Shown here: positions 58,690-64,000 of the stretch, piece after piece
Layout: each line of letters begins with the position of its first letter
Numbering within the stretch: position 1 is the stretch's first letter
Assembly (NCBI GenBank): GCA_015680685.1
Contig: MNCI01026476.1
Location: 50,744-114,743 of the forward strand
Direction of reading: 5' to 3'
From: Gnetum montanum
Taxonomy: Eukaryota > Streptophyta > Gnetopsida > Gnetales > Gnetaceae
Length of the DNA stretch: 64,000 nt
The notes under the pieces: model-generated
Told to the model about the DNA's origin: nothing
The model's input: only the letters and a program-made list of their open reading frames with translations
The model's database searches: none
Program-made: the position numbers and the translations under genes

Positions 58690-60840
58690 GAATAGCTATG
58701 GTGGTGTGACATGGAGGGTAACATTATGTTGCCACCTGATCGATCCATTCTAGCAATGCTCCAACAAATGTTTATACAATGGGATCTCCAAGGACTTCAT
58801 GCTAAGTATGTGATGCAAGATAGTGATGCTAGGGATTATCATCCCACTAAGACACAATGTCTCGAGGATCACGAGTTAGAGCAACATTATGAATCTGCGA
58901 AGGGAAAAGGATTTAATGATTCCCCATTCTTGCTATACCAAAAAGATGATGGAGAGCCATTCTTTGGGAGATTTTTATTCAATGAAATTCCTCTCTTTGA
59001 CTTTAGTGAAGGAGGTCAAAACCAAAACTTACAGTCCACAATTCACAATTCTAGTTTTGATAAGAATAGATCCAATGATAAAGAAGGATCCAAAGAGGCA
59101 AGTCAAAGTAGGGATGTGGACAAGAAACAAGATGGTGATTGCGGTCACGATCACCAAACAGGTGGTAGTAGAAACCATGATGGTGCTAGTCCTCCTTCCT
59201 CTTCACTGTCATCATCATCATGTGCTTCTTCTTGCTCTAATCACAACTGTAGAAGGTGCAACTATCATGGAGGTGATCGACATGACCGAAATGATCGAAG
59301 GGACTATTGGGCAAGGCAAGACCAGTAGTGTGGACATTCAAAAGAGACACATCGCCATGAATGAAGGGGTAGTATAGGGCATCATAGGCACAAAAATCAA
59401 GGCCTCAATGAGCCTTTACTTACTACCTAGAGTATGCTAAACATTGCAAAGGTAGTACAAATTCTAACAAGGCATGTGAAGGACAGTCAGATCAAAAGGC
59501 TAAACATGAACAATATTCCTTGATTTAAAGAGGGATACAACTTAGATCCATAGAACCATCTCCAAGCTTTCCAAGATGCATGTGTCTTACAAAACATAGA
59601 AAATGAGTGGCAAAAACTTAAGTTGTTCCTAAGGACATTCACTAAAGAAGTAGAGAACTGGTACTGGTTCTTAGAACCAGAATCTATCAGATGATGGAAT
59701 ACAATGCTTGAATTGTTCAATGACAAATATCAAACATAGTCCAGGATGTCTAACTTGAGAAGGTAGATCCAAGAATGGAAATAAGAAACACACGTACCCT
59801 TGGATGTCGCCATCGACTAATACTATTCCTTAATGCACATATGTCCTAGCCATGGTTATTCTCAACTAGATCAACTTTGCCACATTGTAGATGGGCTTTG
59901 ATATAAAATGAGGAGAATTCTTGGCATCTATGCCCAAGGAAGAATGTCAAAATTAAGTGCCCATTAGATCCAAAGATTGATCGAGAAGGTAGCTAAAGAG
60001 GAAGGTGAATTGAGAAAATGAGAAAGTACAAAAAATTATAATCGTGATCCTTCCATTTGCAAGAGGGAGGTTCAATTTTGTGATAGTGAGAAAGAATCAG
60101 CACTTGATGAGGTGGTGAATAGGAAAGCCTTACCACTTCAAAAATTTCAATCTAAAATTATGGCCAAGGTTAATCAGTTATGGACTCCATGGATAGTAGA
60201 TTTTAAGCTGTACTAAAAATTGCTAGAGTTTGAAGAAAGAGGTAGTGATCATGACTACAGGAGGCACAAGGAGGTTGAACATGTCTATAAAAAAGGTAGG
60301 GGCAAGATTTCTACAATAAAAGAAGTTGCGAATAACGAATCAAATGATGATGGTGGGTGTGATATCTACTAGTATGAACATCCTAAGGGATGTTGCCCCA
60401 TAGTGTCACACTTACAAGAATCTGGGGTGTATGCTTTGCATCCACAACTAACACAAAGGTAAACATCTAGAAGATTACCTTATCCTCAAGGTAATTCTAG
60501 GTAGTTCCATCAACAACAACAATATTATCCAAGTGGAATTCCATTGCAACCATATGAGTAATATCAATAGTGGTAGAAACCACAATCATGGGTGCTGGCA
60601 CCACCAAGGTAGCAATAACCTTACAAATAGCCTGATCCATATGGGTACTACATTCAGCAACCCTTGTCTCCATATTACTCCTTCAGTCATGTTTCTACTT
60701 TTCAATCTCACTACAGTCCTTCTAATTATTATTGAACTCATTCTCCACATACAAGAAGGGATACCATCTCCTACCCTTATCCTCCTCTTATTTCTACACA
60801 TCTTCTTCTCCTAATCGCATAGGTACCACATGCTCCATCT
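58690..60840 (+). pseudogene. Gag of the right-hand Athila-like element
   Basis: The N-terminal frame (58711-59328, about 205 codons) is open. It includes LPPDRSILAMLQQMFIQWDL, then LYQKDDGEPFFGRFLFNEIP, and a Ser/His/Arg/Asp-rich end with CSNHNCRRCNYHGG. After several stops the capsid-like core follows (RLNMNNIP, YNLDP-NHLQAFQDACVLQN, FNDKYQT, YAQGRMSKL; 59460-60020). Then come the NNESNDDGGCDIY and YEHPKGCCPIVSHLQESGVY blocks (60330-60430) and a Q/P/Y-rich tail. This is the best view of the family gag N-terminus. The His/Cys/Arg-rich segment could bind RNA but is not a canonical zinc knuckle. Not functional because of stops in the core. Confidence 0.82.
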
Positions 60841-61039
60841 ATATAGGGTGAACTCTTAACTTAACCATAATAACACAATGCTACTAGGGTTGTTAATCGA
60901 CAACTAGTTCATCAATTGAGTGGTTTGGATACTTGATCAAAGAAAGGACCTTTCTTTTGACCATGTAGTCCATCAAAGCCCTTAACTACACCTGCAGTTA
61001 ACAATCCTATTCCTTCATCTTCCTCTATATGAAATTATT

Positions 61040-62900
61040 TTGAGTCCCTTTCAAACCAAGCATCATCTAGGATCCATATTGTGATGCTTACTTATGTCGT
61101 ATCTAATTGAATCCATGCTAGAAACCTTCCTAAAAAGTTAGTAGATCCTAGAAGTCCTTTGATCTATTTGTAGATTACTGGAAATGAACCATGTAAAGCT
61201 CTTCTTCAAGTTCTGGTGTCAATCTAATCTCTCATGAGATGTATGCTGCATGGAACTTGCCTTCTTTAAAGAAGAGAAATATTAGATTAGAATTGGTAGA
61301 CTAGTCCATCACTATTCCATTGGGACTGGTAGAAGACATCATAACCACTATCTACAAGTGGTCTCATCCTACTAATTTCCTAGTGATCAAAGTGGAGAAC
61401 TGCAAAGCGGACTTCCCAATCATCATGGGAAGGGCATGGCTAAGCACCATTGATGCAAGAATGGACATCTGAGATCTTTCCCTGGAAATATCCAGAGAAA
61501 ATGCCTTCGAGAAGATCAAGAAGAAGCAAGTTTCATGCATCCTGTATAGTGATATAGGATACAATTGTGTGCAGAAACTCTAGGCAGTGAAACAAGTATT
61601 CATTTCTGCATGTAAGTAGTATGCACCAAAAGTAGAAATTCAAAGGTGTCTATATGTAGTAGCCACAAAATAAGAGGATGCCTAGTGGCTAACCACTAAT
61701 TCTAAAAGTAGCACACTTTGCATGAAACCAACTAAGAGCCTAACATGTGCATATGTCATAGGCATGGATGAACTAGAGCAAGTTCATCACCAACTCTTTG
61801 ATGATGCAAATGATGATACCTATTGGAGAGAGTTGGAAATTCTTGAAAATTTCAAGCAAGAGCTCCTTAAGCTAAAACCTCTATTGGCTGGCATAAAATA
61901 TGTGTTCTTAAAAAATGGGAAGTTGGTCATAATTAATGCAAATCTTCCTCTAGAATAAAAAAGATGCTATTGAATGTGGTTGAAAAATGTTTAGTAACCT
62001 TTACCTAGTCATATCCTAAACTCACAGGGATTGATCCTAGGATATGTAAGCATCACATCTACATTGATCTAGCCATGAAGCCAAAGAGGCAACCATAGAG
62101 GTGATTGAATCCCAAACTAAAGCAAATCATCAAAGAGAAAATCAAACAACTCCTCAAGGTGGGGTTCATTTATCCCATTGTAGATAGTGAGCGTGTTAGT
62201 CCACTCATGATTGTGCCAAAGAAAGGTGGCAAGTGGTGGGTCTACATCAATTTTTGACTATTGAATATGGCAACATTCAAGGATCATTTTTCATTGTGAT
62301 TTGTTGATAAGGTGTTAGACACAATATCTGGGCATTACAACTATAGTTTTTTGAATGGTTATAGTGGCTATAATCAAATCCATATCGCATCAGAGGACTA
62401 AGCGAAAACAACATTCACAAGCCCCTGGTGGACTTTTACATATCGCAAGATGCCTTTTGGTCTATGCAATTCGCCTACTACCTTTCCATGCTTAGTCCGA
62501 AGCATTTTTCAACAACAAATTGGTACTGGTATGAAAGTCCTTATGGATGACTTCTCCACTTATGGAGCTACATTTGAGTAAGCCTTAGATTGTCTTGAGA
62601 AAATACTGAAATAATATGTTGAGATAAACCTTAGGTTCAACTAGTAAAAGAGTCACCTGATGGTCCAAGAAAGCATTGTATTGGGGCATAGAATATCACA
62701 AGTAGGAATTTAGGTTGACCTTGAAAAAAATAAGGGTCATCCAAGGAATAACCTGCTAACCAAAAACTATCAAAGCTAGTCGATCATTTTTTGGACATGC
62801 TGGCTATTACTGGAAATTCATAGAGAATTTCTCTAAGATCACAAAACCATTGGTGGGGCTAACAAAGAAAGATGCTCCATTTTTCTAGATCACAGAATGT
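61040..62900 (+). pseudogene. Protease and reverse transcriptase of the right-hand element
   Basis: Protease remnants are GNEPCKALL (about 61183), where the active-site triad is lost by a deletion, and DFPIIMGRAWLS (about 61411-61445). Then follow LKNGKLVIINANLPLE (61722-61958 frame), PKKGGKWWVYINF, FKDHFSL, YSFLNGYSGYNQIHIASED, KMPFGLCNSPTTF and VLMDDFSTYG (about 62545). Here the catalytic DD is kept, unlike the copy at 40170. The connection domain (IENFSKITKPLVGLTKKDA) follows. Several in-frame stops interrupt it. Confidence 0.85.
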
Positions 62901-62959
62901 GAATAAGCATTCCAACTACTGAAAGAGAAACTTGTAGAAACTCCAAGCTATGTTGATGT

Positions 62960-63271
62960 AGATGGATGATAAGAAATGTCCATATTACATCAACTATGCT
63001 AGTCAAAGCATTGTGGATGCACAATTTAACTACACCACTACAAAAAAAACTGATGGTAGTGGTGTTTGCTCTAGAAAAGTTTAGGCATTATGTGCTTGGA
63101 TACAAAGTGTTTGTGCACACAAATCATAGTGCCATCCACTTCTTGATGAACAAGCCAACAGTGAGCTCCTATGTCATACAATGGCTAGTGATCTTAGAGG
63201 AATTTGATCTCACGATGGTAGATCAAAAGGATATTGAGAATGTGGTCAATGATCACTTGTCTTTGTTATAA
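62960..63271 (+). pseudogene. RNase H fragment of the right-hand element
   Basis: KLMVVVFALEKFRHYVLGYK then FVHTNHSAIHFLMNKP, followed by VIQWLVILEEFDLTMVDQKD and NVVNDHLSLL. This is the usual gypsy RNase H, with the same Asp-to-Asn change in HTNHSA seen at 40815. The start of the domain is degraded. Confidence 0.8.
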
Positions 63272-63399
63272 TGGGACAACAAAGAGGAAGAAAGCCCACT
63301 TTCTAATATGTTTCTTGATGAACTCCTCTTTATTGAGGCTATAACTAAATAATTTCCTAATGAGCCTAAATGGTATGATGGCATTCTCACCTATCTTCT

Positions 63400-64000
63400 C
63401 ACTTAAGAGATGCCACAAAGGTTGGACCACCAAAAGAAACAATAATTTCTTCACCAAGTAAAACACTTTATGGAGATCAATAGACACCTCTACAAGGTGT
63501 GTGCTGATAGCTTGGTTCATTGGTGTGTCCTTGATGCTAATCAACTACACATTCTCCAAAATTCTCATGAAAGTCCTTGTAGAGGCCACAATCTTGGGAG
63601 ATGCACATCCATTAAAATCTTGATGGTAGGATACTAATTGCCAATAATCTTTAGGGATGCTCACCAATATGTTTGCTCTTGTAAATGATGCCAACAAGAT
63701 GGTGGAATAACTACTCGAATAAAGAGACCTCAACAATGAATTCAACCACTAGAACTCTTCGACATCTAGGGAATTGACTTCATGGATCCCATCACATCCA
63801 TGTCAAATGGAAAAGTGTACATCATAGTTGCTATTGACTATTATATGAAATGGACAAAAGAAACAATTATCACTGACTGTACATCTTCTAATACTACTCA
63901 ATTTGTACAAAAAAATGTTGTAAATAGGTTTGGTATGCCATGTGCATTAATTTTTGATAATGGAACTCACTTTATAGGCACTACCTTTCGGAAGCTCATG
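63400..64000 (+). pseudogene. Integrase N-terminal half, cut by the window end
   Basis: Degraded HHCC region (63560-63700), then the core in a better frame: GIDFMDPITSMSNGKVYIIV (63770-63830) with the first Asp, NRFGMPCALIFDNGTHFIGT (63925-63985) with the second Asp. The rest lies beyond position 64000. Confidence 0.85.

Noticed and set aside
58889-59377. 162-codon plus-strand open frame overlapping gag
   Set aside because: It is a shifted-frame shadow of the gag N-terminal frame at 58711-59328.

Overview
This window is AT-rich eukaryotic nuclear DNA from a plant, almost certainly a seed plant with a large, repeat-choked genome. A gymnosperm would fit, but the sequence alone does not name the species. 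Evidence: plant-type Ty3/gypsy (Athila/Tat-like) and Ty1/copia retroelements with tRNA-Asp and tRNA-Met primer sites, plant-style LINEs, an old endogenous caulimovirid-like gene, and one split host gene with small exons and kilobase introns. There are no bacterial genes, operons or CRISPR arrays. Nearly every short open frame in the window is a piece of a decayed retroelement.

Layout. 1-4490: the 3' half of a Tat-lineage element (extra RNase H, integrase, tandem-repeat 3' UTR, and a probable LTR with a 49-bp hairpin array). 4880-9102: an old minus-strand Athila-like relic, split by a solo LTR at 7495-8411 that has a near-perfect target duplication. 9103-11196: another minus-strand LTR and 3' interior, ending in a 695-N gap. 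11197-14660: the 5' part of a second Athila-type element (LTR, primer site, gag, start of protease). 15290-15560: a LINE 3' end on the minus strand. 17360-22187: a 5'-truncated element with an internal deletion and an intact 3' LTR, abutting a minus-strand copia element (22188-32132). That copia element is itself split inside gag by a complete-ended minus-strand gypsy element (23891-31292) that has gag but no visible pol. 33350-45714: a plus-strand LINE split by a 9.9-kb gypsy element (35225-45116) with exact ATGTT target duplications. 45715-45784: an antisense 5S rRNA-like fragment joined to the LINE. 46658-49902: six consecutive in-frame exons of an unidentified host gene. 51794-53580: a minus-strand relic of a caulimovirid-like movement protein and following region. 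57534-64000: the 5' two thirds of another gypsy element, running off the window end.

The main gypsy family recurs at least six times. All copies share TGATGA...TCATCA LTR ends, a tRNA-Asp primer site, a conserved block before the polypurine tract, and a TATAAATA box. Between the LTR start and the TATA box lies a cluster of short palindromes whose motif differs between subfamilies (GATATC/CAATATTG types, CTAATTATTAG, TGATGCATCA, CCAATATTGG). This modular promoter region is the most interesting structural signal. The host gene, the low-lesion caulimovirid relic, the gag-only element with an extra 3' reading frame and the LINE-5S junction are the other points worth a second look.

Several apparent duplications flank N positions (16224, 28357 and 28573-29232) and look like assembly artefacts, not biology. 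Frames were read by eye, so boundaries of decayed coding regions are approximate.
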